DNA of 48,358 bases. It comes from CAYWBI01 sp964456445 (GTDB lineage Bacteria > Calditrichota > Calditrichia > Calditrichales > J004). Below, piece by piece: positions 28,544 through 36,403 of this stretch. The first letter of the stretch is position 1. Every line of letters starts with the position of its first letter. The position numbers were made by a program, and so were the translations under genes. The DNA lies in the NCBI GenBank assembly GCA_964456445.1, contig CAYWBI010000011.1, positions 1 through 48,358 on the forward strand. Reading direction: 5' to 3'. The notes beneath the pieces were generated by a model. It ran no database searches, was not told where the DNA came from, and saw only the letters and a list, made by a program, of their open reading frames with translations.

Positions 28544-29047
28544 TTAATACTTTTCCGGTATTTGTTCGGTTTGGAAAAGCAACTGTTGTTTAAGCGGACT
28601 TATATGATCAACAAACAGTATGCCATTAATATGGTCTATTTCATGTTGCAGGACCCGGGCCATCCAGCCATCATACTCGTTTATATGTTCTTCACCGGAG
28701 GCATCATTATATTGTAAACGGATTTTTTCGGGACGGGTCACATCCTCGCGCACATCGGGAATCGACAGGCAACCTTCTTCAAGCGTTGCTTCACCCGACG
28801 ACTCTAAAATGAGCGGATTTAGAAACGCCTCCGGACCTTTGGCGTCTTCGTCCTCCATATCCGAGATATCAACTACAAGCAATTTCTTTAGGATACCAAC
28901 CTGTGGTGCGGCAAGTCCTATTCCTTCCTGAAAATGCATTGTTTCAATCATGTTTTTAATGATTTTTTTCAATTCCTTATCAAATTCGGTGACCGGAGCT
29001 GTTGCCCTTCTTAGAACCGGATCGCCAATATATCGCATTCTATACAT
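28544..29047 (-). CDS. def: Peptide deformylase
   Basis: A 167-residue metalloenzyme that removes the formyl group from new polypeptides at the ribosome. All three family motifs are present: GIGLAAPQVG (42-51), EGCLSIP with ligand Cys93, and QHEIDH with ligands His135 and His139 and catalytic Glu136. The start at 29047 has GGGAAGG upstream; an extended frame to 29134 would run through the preceding iscA-like gene. The start lies 13 bases beyond that gene's stop. Confidence 0.96.
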   Translation of the reverse strand: MYRMRYIGDPVLRRATAPVTEFDKELKKIIKNMIETMHFQEGIGLAAPQVGILKKLLVVDISDMEDEDAKGPEAFLNPLILESSGEATLEEGCLSIPDVREDVTRPEKIRLQYNDASGEEHINEYDGWMARVLQHEIDHINGILFVDHISPLKQQLLFQTEQIPEKY

Positions 29048-29049
29048 TG

Positions 29050-29056
29050 CCTTCCC
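29050..29056 (-). promoter_or_regulatory. Ribosome binding site deciding the def start
   Basis: GGGAAGG on the minus strand, two to three bases before the ATG at 29047; a second in-frame ATG three codons later has looser spacing to the same site. It excludes the longer frame that overlaps the Fe-S carrier gene. Confidence 0.7.
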
Positions 29057-29060
29057 TAAA

Positions 29061-29384
29061 TTATACAGCAAAAGAGCTGCCGCAGCCACAAGTCTTTGTA
29101 GCGTTGGGATTATTAAATACAAAACCCGCACCATTCAAACCATCGGTATAGTCCAACTCTGTCCCGGCCAGATAAACAATACTCTTGGAATCTATCAGGA
29201 TATTGACCCCGCCAAAATCAAAGAGCTGATCGCTCTCCTTTTTCTCACTATCAATATCCAGCATATAGGTAAAGCCGGAACATCCACCCCCCTTGATCCC
29301 CACACGGATAAAACCCTCCGTTTGCCCTTCTTCCTGAAGAATGTCTTTTATCTTCAATACGGCCTTATCGGTTACGCTAATCAT
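29061..29384 (-). CDS. IscA/SufA/ErpA-type iron-sulfur carrier
   Basis: A 107-residue A-type carrier that accepts Fe-S clusters from a scaffold and hands them to client proteins. The three conserved ligands are Cys35 in GGGCSGF, and Cys99 and Cys101 in TCGCGSSF. VYLAGTELDYTDGLNGAGF (70-88) is the family core. A GGGG site precedes the ATG. No isc or suf scaffold genes are nearby; the Fe-S oxidoreductase downstream in the same block is a possible client but is not specifically linked. Confidence 0.93.
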   Translation of the reverse strand: MISVTDKAVLKIKDILQEEGQTEGFIRVGIKGGGCSGFTYMLDIDSEKKESDQLFDFGGVNILIDSKSIVYLAGTELDYTDGLNGAGFVFNNPNATKTCGCGSSFAV

Positions 29385-29471
29385 GCTTTGCCCCTTTTGT
29401 TTTTTATTTTGTTGAAAATATTAAAAAGTACATGGCCAATTCATCACGAAAAAGACCTAATACTCTTACAA

Positions 29472-31055
29472 TCAAGCGCCAACCGCCTGTAGTTCATCCG
29501 ATGCCTTTGATGAAACGGTGCGTCGGATAACAGTCACTTTTATTTGCCCTGGATATTCCATCGAATCTTTAATTTTTTGGGCAATATCCGATGAAACCAC
29601 CATACATTGCTCATCGGTCAATTTAGAAGGTTCAACAATCACCCGCACTTCCCTTCCCGCGGAAATGGCAAATGCTTTTTTTACACCTTCAAATGAAGTT
29701 GCGATCTCTTCAAGCTGTGTAATCCGCTTGGTATATGCTTCAAGGGTATCCCGACGGGCCCCGGGTCGGCTGCCGCTGATCTTATCCGCGGCGGTAACAA
29801 TTACCGATACCGGCGAAATCGGCTCAGCCTCTTCGTGGTGTGCCAGGATCGAGTTTATTACAATCTCGTGTTCACGGCATTTTTTTGCCAATTCCACGCC
29901 CAGGGTTACATGGCTGCCTTCGGTATGGCTGCTGATCGCCTTGCCGATATCATGAAATAAACCGGCGCGACGCGCCAGTTTTACATTAAAACCAAGTTCG
30001 GCGGCCATGGCGCCGGCAAGATGTGCAACTTCTTTCGAATGCATTAACTGGTTTTGGCCATAACTATAGCGATACTTTAATCGCCCCAGGTTCTCCCGCA
30101 TCAAAGGATGTACATTGCTTAAATGGAGTTCACGCAGCGTTTCTTCGGCAGCCTTGGACATTTCCCGGTTGACTTCCTGTTTGGCCTTCTTTACCGTCTG
30201 CTGGATGGTATTTATATTTATATTTTTGCCTTTAATAAGATTTGTGAGTGCAATTCGGGCAACCTCACGGGCCACCGGATCAAAACCGGAAAGAACGGCG
30301 AGTTCAGGTGTGTCATCTACAATAACCTTTACGCCGGTCACATCTTCAAAAGCACGTATATTTCTTCCTTCACGACCAATAATCATCCCCTTAAACCGTT
30401 CATTCGGCAAGGCTACACTGGAAAGTGTCTGCTCCGATGTAAAATCATAGGCTAAATTCTCTATCGCCGTTGCGATTATTTCCTTTGCTTCGCGTTGCAC
30501 GGTTTCCCGGGCTTCCTGGCGCATTTCATTAGCCATCCGCGCTGTTTCCAACTTTACGCGTGCTTCCAGATTTTTAAGCAATTCATTACGGGCGTCATCA
30601 ATGGAAAGGTGCGCAATCTGGCTAAGTTTTTTATTTTGCCCTTCAATAACGGCATCTAATTTTTTGTGTTTTTCAAATAGTAATTCTTCCTGCTCATTGA
30701 TACGTTTATCCTTGGAACTCAACCGGGATTCAAGCATTTTCATTCTGTTGTCTTCTTTGCGCACCTGCTTTTCGCGCTCCTTAAGCTGGTTCTCCATTCG
30801 GTTCAGCTTTTCATCCTTCTGTTTCATATCCGATTGGAAGCGGGAACGTTTTTGTTGAAGCTCAAGTTTGAAGTTGAACAATTTCTGTTTTTTGATTTTT
30901 TCGGCTTCACGCTCCGCATCGGCAAGGATGGTCTTTATAGAATTCTTGGCCTGGGCCATGCGCAAATGGTTAAGCACAAACCCCAGGATAATCCCAACGA
31001 TAAGCAGCAATGCATAAATAAGTAAATTATTTGTTTCGATATTTTCAAGCATCAT
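29472..31055 (-). CDS. rny: Ribonuclease Y
   Basis: A 527-residue membrane-anchored endoribonuclease initiating mRNA decay. An N-terminal transmembrane helix (about 10-30) precedes a long coiled coil (about 38-200), a KH RNA-binding domain (about 215-275, with IIGREGRNIRAFE) and an HD domain with His368-Asp369 (GLFHDIGKA) plus the HHEE (406-409) motif. GGAGAA lies before two adjacent ATG codons; the second has better spacing. Its presence suggests RNase Y rather than RNase E as main decay nuclease. Confidence 0.97.
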   Translation of the reverse strand: MMLENIETNNLLIYALLLIVGIILGFVLNHLRMAQAKNSIKTILADAEREAEKIKKQKLFNFKLELQQKRSRFQSDMKQKDEKLNRMENQLKEREKQVRKEDNRMKMLESRLSSKDKRINEQEELLFEKHKKLDAVIEGQNKKLSQIAHLSIDDARNELLKNLEARVKLETARMANEMRQEARETVQREAKEIIATAIENLAYDFTSEQTLSSVALPNERFKGMIIGREGRNIRAFEDVTGVKVIVDDTPELAVLSGFDPVAREVARIALTNLIKGKNININTIQQTVKKAKQEVNREMSKAAEETLRELHLSNVHPLMRENLGRLKYRYSYGQNQLMHSKEVAHLAGAMAAELGFNVKLARRAGLFHDIGKAISSHTEGSHVTLGVELAKKCREHEIVINSILAHHEEAEPISPVSVIVTAADKISGSRPGARRDTLEAYTKRITQLEEIATSFEGVKKAFAISAGREVRVIVEPSKLTDEQCMVVSSDIAQKIKDSMEYPGQIKVTVIRRTVSSKASDELQAVGA

Positions 31056-31195
31056 TTCTCCAAATCAGAATATTTTTTATCCATAAAATAAAAATAAATT
31101 TATTGTAATCGAGACATAAAGGCAATGTTTTAGATTGCCTAAAAATGTATAATTTATGAAAAAATGCGATATGATGTTTGAAAATTTCCAAAGTG

Positions 31196-32182
31196 TCAGT
31201 TTAGCAAATTGTCCAGGCCGATATCGGCGATTTCCGTGCTGTTGGAATTTTTATAAACTGATTTGAATTCCTTAAATAGATCGGGATCAAACTTCCCAGC
31301 GTCCATGTCTTCACCCATCACGTCCAGTGCATCTTCTATGGTCATGGCTGGTCTATATGGCCGATCTGTAATTAAGGCATTTAAGTTACCGGAAAGCGAA
31401 ATAATTTGTGCGGGCAAGGGGATGTCATCACCGCTCAGGCTATCGGGATAGCCGCTTCCATCAAATTTCTCCTGATGACTGCGCACGATCGGCAAAACAT
31501 TTTTTAATGATTCAATGGGTTGGCAAAGTTTTTCACCTGCAATGGGGTATTCCTTGATCTGTTCAAATTCTTCAGCAGTCAATGGGCCTGGCTTGGCGAG
31601 GATATTTTCATCGATTTCGATTTTTCCCACGGAATGTAAGATTCCACCCTTGCCAATATCGCCAATGTCCGTGTCATCCAAACCAATAGCACTGGCAAAA
31701 TGGACGCCGAGACTGGCCAGTTTACGGGATGATCCCTTGGCATAAGCATCTTTGCTTTCCGCGATCAGGGCAAGCTTAAATATTAGTTCTTCCGCGCCTT
31801 TTAACTGCCGTTTATAACTTTGTAGTGTCAGCAACATTTCTACCCTTTGCTTAATTTCATACACATTAAAGGGCTTGTTGAGGTACTGAACGCCCAATTC
31901 AAAACAAAGTGCCCTGGAACGGTTATCTTCAAGGCCGGAAATCATTATGATTGGAGTGGATGCCGTTTTTGTTTGTGCGCGAAGTTTATGACATACCTCA
32001 AAACCATCCATTCCCGGCATTATAATATCCAGAAGGATGATATCCGGATTCTCGGAATAGGCTTTATCCAAGCCGTTCTCGCCATTGTTGGCACTTATAA
32101 AAGTATGTGAAGTACCCAGGAAATAAGTCTGGATCAATGCCACGTTTTCCTGATAGTCATCAATTACAAGTATTTTCGCCAC
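31196..32182 (-). CDS. Response regulator with degenerate HD-GYP domain
   Basis: A 328-residue protein with an N-terminal receiver (1-120; acidic pair Asp8-Asp9, phosphoacceptor Asp52 in LLDIIMPGMDG, Lys103 in KPF) and a C-terminal HD-GYP domain (about 130-315). The HD-GYP fold is clear from GGILHSVGKI, the DGSGYP loop (241-246) and RPYRPAM, but the metal ligands are mostly replaced when compared with the intact relative at 46128-47123: HD is His183-Ser184, HH is His236-Gln237, and other ligand positions are Ser151, Tyr212, Gly265 and Asn268. It is probably not a c-di-GMP phosphodiesterase. The start is taken at the GTG at 32182 after GGGGGA; an upstream frame only overlaps fmt. Confidence 0.85.
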   Translation of the reverse strand: MAKILVIDDYQENVALIQTYFLGTSHTFISANNGENGLDKAYSENPDIILLDIIMPGMDGFEVCHKLRAQTKTASTPIIMISGLEDNRSRALCFELGVQYLNKPFNVYEIKQRVEMLLTLQSYKRQLKGAEELIFKLALIAESKDAYAKGSSRKLASLGVHFASAIGLDDTDIGDIGKGGILHSVGKIEIDENILAKPGPLTAEEFEQIKEYPIAGEKLCQPIESLKNVLPIVRSHQEKFDGSGYPDSLSGDDIPLPAQIISLSGNLNALITDRPYRPAMTIEDALDVMGEDMDAGKFDPDLFKEFKSVYKNSNSTEIADIGLDNLLN

Positions 32183-32270
32183 AGTAGTATTCCCCCATCC
32201 TAATAGGCAAAAATTCGACTTCTGAAGCAGGAACTTGAGAATGGAATTAAATAAATAAGAAATTGTCCAA

Positions 32271-33197
32271 TTATTTAAATATGACGCCAGGATCAAGTTG
32301 ATAACCATTAAGAAATGCAGAAGAATTCATCCTCTTTTTTCCGGCGGCCTGCACTTCCAGAATTTCAATTTCGAAATCAGCACACTGGACAAAAAAAGAA
32401 TGGCGGGTGACACGCGATACACTACCACAAAGAAGATTAGAGTTTTGATCCGTAAGACGTGTTTTATATATTTTAAAAGGTTGGTCGTTTAGATAGGAAA
32501 AAGCCGCCGGGTATGGAGAGAGCCCACGGACTAAGTTATGGACTTGTAGCGCAGGTCGGTTAAAATCCAAATGACAAAACATCTTTGTTATCTTTGGCGC
32601 CTTACTGGAGAGCGTGTGGTCCTGTTTCCGTGGGAGCAATGTCCCTGCCTCCAGCCCATTCAAGGTCTCTATCAATAGCCCCGCTCCATGCAAGGCGAGT
32701 AAATCATGCAGCTCACCGGCAGTCATATCGGCAGAAATATCGATCTTCTTTTGCAACAACAAATCACCGGTATCGACTTGCTTATTGATTTGGATAGTTG
32801 AAACACCGGACCAGGGATCGCCATTTATCAATGCCCAGTTTATAGGTGCGGCCCCACGATATTTGGGCAGATAGGACCCATGCAGGTTTATCGTTCCAAA
32901 AACCGGCAAACTAAAGACGGCTTGCGGTAAAATACGAAAGGCTACAACCACAAAGACGTCAGCTTTGTATGCTTTCAAAGCTGCAATAAAACCTTCATCA
33001 TTTAATCTATCGGGTTGAAGCACGGGAATTTTTTGAGCCCGGGCGTATTGCTTTACGGCGGAAGGCCGTGTTTTCAGACCTCGGCCTTTCTGCTTGTCCG
33101 GGATAGTGACAACGGCAACGACATTATGATCGGATTGTAATAATTTTTGCAGGGAAACCACCGCGAAATCGGGCGTCCCCATAAAAATGATGCGCAT
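32271..33197 (-). CDS. fmt: Methionyl-tRNA formyltransferase
   Basis: A 308-residue enzyme that formylates initiator Met-tRNA with 10-formyltetrahydrofolate. Catalytic residues Asn104, His106 and Asp142 sit in INLHGSYLPKYRGAAP and QVDTGD, matching E. coli Asn106, His108 and Asp144. The usual SLLP is SYLP here. The C-terminal OB-like domain (about 205-308) is present. The ATG at 33197 follows the yajC stop by one base, so the pair is translationally coupled. The def gene, which undoes the formylation, is 4 kb away. Confidence 0.95.
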   Translation of the reverse strand: MRIIFMGTPDFAVVSLQKLLQSDHNVVAVVTIPDKQKGRGLKTRPSAVKQYARAQKIPVLQPDRLNDEGFIAALKAYKADVFVVVAFRILPQAVFSLPVFGTINLHGSYLPKYRGAAPINWALINGDPWSGVSTIQINKQVDTGDLLLQKKIDISADMTAGELHDLLALHGAGLLIETLNGLEAGTLLPRKQDHTLSSKAPKITKMFCHLDFNRPALQVHNLVRGLSPYPAAFSYLNDQPFKIYKTRLTDQNSNLLCGSVSRVTRHSFFVQCADFEIEILEVQAAGKKRMNSSAFLNGYQLDPGVIFK

Positions 33198-33198
33198 C

Positions 33199-33528
33199 TT
33201 ATTTTTTGTCCGGAGCTTTGCCAACCTGTAAACTCAATTCGATCGCGGCCTTATCCACATTCAATTTTACATTGTCGTCCACTTTGATCACAACCGTTTT
33301 ATTATCATTGGCAAAGGCAACGACCTTGCCGTGAATACCGCCACGGGTTATTACATTATCACCCTTCTTAAGCTCCTCAATCATTTTTTGTTTTTCTTTT
33401 TGTTTTTTCATTTGAGGACGCATCATCAAAAAGTAAAAAATCACAAAGATGAGAATAAAGGGTAAAAAGGATAATATCGGATTGGTCTGATCTCCCGCTG
33501 CCTGGGGAATAAACATTAAATAATGCAC
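33199..33528 (-). CDS. yajC: Preprotein translocase accessory subunit YajC
   Basis: A 109-residue protein with a single transmembrane helix (about 18-36, FLPFILIFVIFYFLMMRPQ) followed by a charged KKQKEKQK stretch and a small cytosolic domain with GDNVITRGGIHGKV (56-69), the YajC signature. It associates with SecDF in protein export. The start is a GTG with AGGAG upstream. SecD and SecF are not in the window. tgt lies 199 bases upstream in the same direction, the common tgt-yajC order. Confidence 0.95.
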   Translation of the reverse strand: MHYLMFIPQAAGDQTNPILSFLPFILIFVIFYFLMMRPQMKKQKEKQKMIEELKKGDNVITRGGIHGKVVAFANDNKTVVIKVDDNVKLNVDKAAIELSLQVGKAPDKK

Positions 33529-33727
33529 GTGCGCTCCTGCGTTTATATTTTTATCTGTTTTTAATTTTAAGACAGTAAATGAAAAGGTTCATATCGTCTT
33601 AATTTTTTAAGTGTAAAATTTACAAGAATATTTATTAGGGAAAAATAAAAATTAAAAAATTTATATGCTTTATACTTCCATGGATCAAAAAATCTCCTGA
33701 ATAACCATCGGTTGCTAAAAACCCTTC

Positions 33728-34852
33728 TCAGTTTTCAAGTTTATAAAGCATCGCGGATTTCCAATGGATAAAATTATCAGCGGTGATTTGCCTGCGGGCT
33801 TCTTTTACCAGATCCAGGTAAAAGGTCAAATTATGGTGGGTCGTTAAATAAATGCCCAACACTTCCCCGACGTTTAAAAGATGACGGATATAAGCCCTGG
33901 AAAAATTTTTGCAGGCATAACAACCGCATTTTTCATCAAGGGGAGCTGTATCATCTTTATATCTTCCGGCCTTGATCACCAACTTTCCATCATGGGTAAA
34001 AACGGTTCCGTTCCGCGCGTTGCGGGTGGGCATCACACAATCGAACATGTCCACTCCCCTTTCAATCCCTTCCAGGATATCGCCTGGGGTTCCCACACCC
34101 ATTAAATAACGGGGTTTATCGATTGGCAGTAAGTCGGTACACAAATCCGTCGTTGCACGCATATCATCCTTGTTTTCTCCCACGGCCAGCCCGCCGATGG
34201 CATAACCGGGGAAATCCAGTTTAATAAGTTCACGGGCACTGATTTCGCGCAAATCTTTGAATGTCCCACCCTGTACAATGCCAAATAAAGCTTGTTCATA
34301 TCCATGTAAAGGCTGTTTTTGCGCATAGAGTTCCCGTGCAATACGGGCCCATTTAAGAGTTAGCTCATTTGAATTTTTAACATACTCATAACTTGCCGGA
34401 TGGGGAGGGCATTCATCAAGAACCATCATTATATCACTACCGATCATACGCTGGGCGTCAAGAACACTTTCCGGGGTAAAGTTGTGATAAGACCCATCGA
34501 GATGTGATTGAAAACGGACGCCATCCTTATCGATCTTGCGTAATTCTTTTAAACTAAAAACCTGATATCCGCCACTGTCGGTAAGAATGGGGAGCGGCCA
34601 GTTCATGAATTTATGTAAACCGCCGAAATCCGCTATCCGTTTTGCACCCGGTCTTAAATAAAGATGATAGGTATTGCCTAAAATTATTTGTGCGCCGATA
34701 TCGTCTAAATCACGTGGCGATTGTGTTTTAACGCTGGCCCGTGTACCGACCGGCATAAAAATTGGTGTTTTAATATCACCATGACCGGTATGATACACTC
34801 CGGCCCTGGCTTTACAAGATTTATCCATATGCTGTAAACTAAAATACAACAT
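33728..34852 (-). CDS. tgt: tRNA-guanine transglycosylase
   Basis: A 374-residue enzyme that swaps guanine 34 for the queuosine precursor preQ1 in tRNAs with GUN anticodons. The general acid/base Asp92 lies in DSGGYQVFSL, the nucleophile Asp271 in FDCVMPTRNARNG, and the zinc ligands are Cys309, Cys311, Cys314 and His340. The start at 34852 has AGGAG five bases upstream; an in-frame TTG eight codons earlier has none. Confidence 0.97.
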   Translation of the reverse strand: MLYFSLQHMDKSCKARAGVYHTGHGDIKTPIFMPVGTRASVKTQSPRDLDDIGAQIILGNTYHLYLRPGAKRIADFGGLHKFMNWPLPILTDSGGYQVFSLKELRKIDKDGVRFQSHLDGSYHNFTPESVLDAQRMIGSDIMMVLDECPPHPASYEYVKNSNELTLKWARIARELYAQKQPLHGYEQALFGIVQGGTFKDLREISARELIKLDFPGYAIGGLAVGENKDDMRATTDLCTDLLPIDKPRYLMGVGTPGDILEGIERGVDMFDCVMPTRNARNGTVFTHDGKLVIKAGRYKDDTAPLDEKCGCYACKNFSRAYIRHLLNVGEVLGIYLTTHHNLTFYLDLVKEARRQITADNFIHWKSAMLYKLEN

Positions 34853-34856
34853 GTTT

Positions 34857-34861
34857 CTCCT
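34857..34861 (-). promoter_or_regulatory. Ribosome binding site deciding the tgt start
   Basis: AGGAG on the minus strand, four bases before the ATG at 34852; it favours this start over the in-frame TTG at 34876. Confidence 0.75.
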
Positions 34862-35000
34862 GACGACTTCTTTCAAATTGTGAATGGGGTCTGGAAATAA
34901 AATTTTTAAAGAATGGAAATTTAAGAAAGGCCCCGCAGTAATTCAAACCGTTTCCATGGGTTGAGGCATTTATCCCCGGAAATGTTTCTGGAAGGCGGGT

Positions 35001-36266
35001 TTAAACCTTACCATTACTGAACAAAGCCCGGTATCTTGCCACATTAAGCTGATCATTATAAAAAAGGTCATCGAGTGCCAGGGCAGCGGCGCCCATTGCA
35101 CCGGCGAGTTCTTTTAGCGCCGCATTTTTTATTTGAACGGCAAGGATGGGCGTATGCAGGGCGTCTTTTTTTACACTCTCACGGATGGTATTTAGGACTA
35201 ACGGATTATAGGCCAGCAGATCACCGCCAATCATTAAAACCTCCGGGTTAATTGTATTGATTAAATTGATACAAAGGATACCGACGATGCCTGCGTATTC
35301 CTGCAGAAGCTCCCGGGCAAATTCATCGCCGCTATCGGCCCAATCCAATATGGACTGCACATTCAACGCATCAAGCCGGATTTGAGTTCTGACATCACCC
35401 TTAATCCCTGCTTTTGCCGCATCGATAAGTACCTTTTCCGACAAGATGGAACCAAATGTTTTATGACCGTTATACAACCATTTAAAGTGACTGGAATTAC
35501 GTATAAGGTGTCCCAACTCATAATAACCCACTTCACCGGCGCTATTGGTTACACCGCGATATAGCTCGCCTTTTATAATGATGCCCGCCCCTATCCCATC
35601 ACCGATCCACAGGAACAACGCATTTTGATGCCCGCGTCCCCTGCCAAAACAGATTTCGCCAAATGTCATCGCATTAACGTCGTTTTCAACAAAGGTTTCA
35701 ATACCATAGCGTTCTTCAAAAGCGCTTTTTAATGGAATGGCCTCCCAGGATTTGAGCGAATCGGACTCCAGAATATAGCCATGATTATAGTCAATAAGCC
35801 CGGGGACCGCAATGCCGATTCCAATGGGGCGGGCCTGCCGGACCCAGGTTTCATCTAGATAGCCATCAATAATTTTATAAATTTGCTGAAGAATATTTGC
35901 AAGCGCCGTGCCCTCGCAAAATTCAAAACTGTTTTTATTTTGGATGGAGGCATTTAAATCCATAAGGATAACCCGGGCATGATCGCGTTTTATTTCGACG
36001 CCAATTGTAAAACCGGCCAATGGGGAAAACTCAAGCATTATTGGCCGGCGGCCTCCCTGACGGGTGGATTGCCCCTGGCCAATTTCACATACGATTTTCA
36101 TTTTCAATAATCGGCTGATTATTTCAGAAACCGTCGCTTTGGAAATTTGATATTTTTTAGCCAGATCGGCCCGTGACATCGGACCGGAATCTTTTATGAA
36201 CCTCAGTATATTGAGTTCATTGAATTCGCGTAATAGTTTTGGACCATGCCCTACGGTACGTAACAT
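35001..36266 (-). CDS. ROK-family transcriptional regulator (NagC/XylR type)
   Basis: A 421-residue protein with an N-terminal winged helix-turn-helix (about 15-65, SRADLAKKYQISKATVSEII) and a ROK sugar-kinase-like domain (about 85-400). The ATP-binding region is preserved in part (GIGIAVPG, 149-156; FLWIGDGIGAG, 218-228) and END at 194-196 holds the kinase aspartate. The ExGH motif reads GEVGY and no Cys-rich zinc motif (CxCGxxGCxE) follows, so it is unlikely to be a standard zinc ROK protein. It probably senses a sugar or sugar phosphate. It is transcribed divergently from the DUF4954 gene, which it may regulate. Confidence 0.9.
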   Translation of the reverse strand: MLRTVGHGPKLLREFNELNILRFIKDSGPMSRADLAKKYQISKATVSEIISRLLKMKIVCEIGQGQSTRQGGRRPIMLEFSPLAGFTIGVEIKRDHARVILMDLNASIQNKNSFEFCEGTALANILQQIYKIIDGYLDETWVRQARPIGIGIAVPGLIDYNHGYILESDSLKSWEAIPLKSAFEERYGIETFVENDVNAMTFGEICFGRGRGHQNALFLWIGDGIGAGIIIKGELYRGVTNSAGEVGYYELGHLIRNSSHFKWLYNGHKTFGSILSEKVLIDAAKAGIKGDVRTQIRLDALNVQSILDWADSGDEFARELLQEYAGIVGILCINLINTINPEVLMIGGDLLAYNPLVLNTIRESVKKDALHTPILAVQIKNAALKELAGAMGAAALALDDLFYNDQLNVARYRALFSNGKV

Positions 36267-36279
36267 GACAATAATACAC

Positions 36280-36338
36280 TCGGATAATTAAATTAAATTT
36301 GGTTCATTACGATTGTATTGATTCCAATATTCGGATAA
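36280..36338. promoter_or_regulatory. Two direct TCGGATAA copies in the ROK/DUF4954 divergent spacer
   Basis: TCGGATAA occurs at 36280-36287 and again at 36331-36338 in an AT-rich 137-base spacer between two divergent starts. The 51-base spacing is close to five helical turns, so one dimeric or looping regulator could contact both; the ROK protein is the obvious candidate. Chance occurrence cannot be excluded. Confidence 0.3.
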
Positions 36339-36403
36339 ATTCCAAAATCTTACCGGAAAGAATAAAGATATCTGTCTATAACCTATTATAATGGCTTTAA
36401 TAT

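Noticed and set aside
29047..29134. N-terminal extension of peptide deformylase
   Set aside because: It would overlap the Fe-S carrier coding region and the ribosome binding site lies before the inner ATG.
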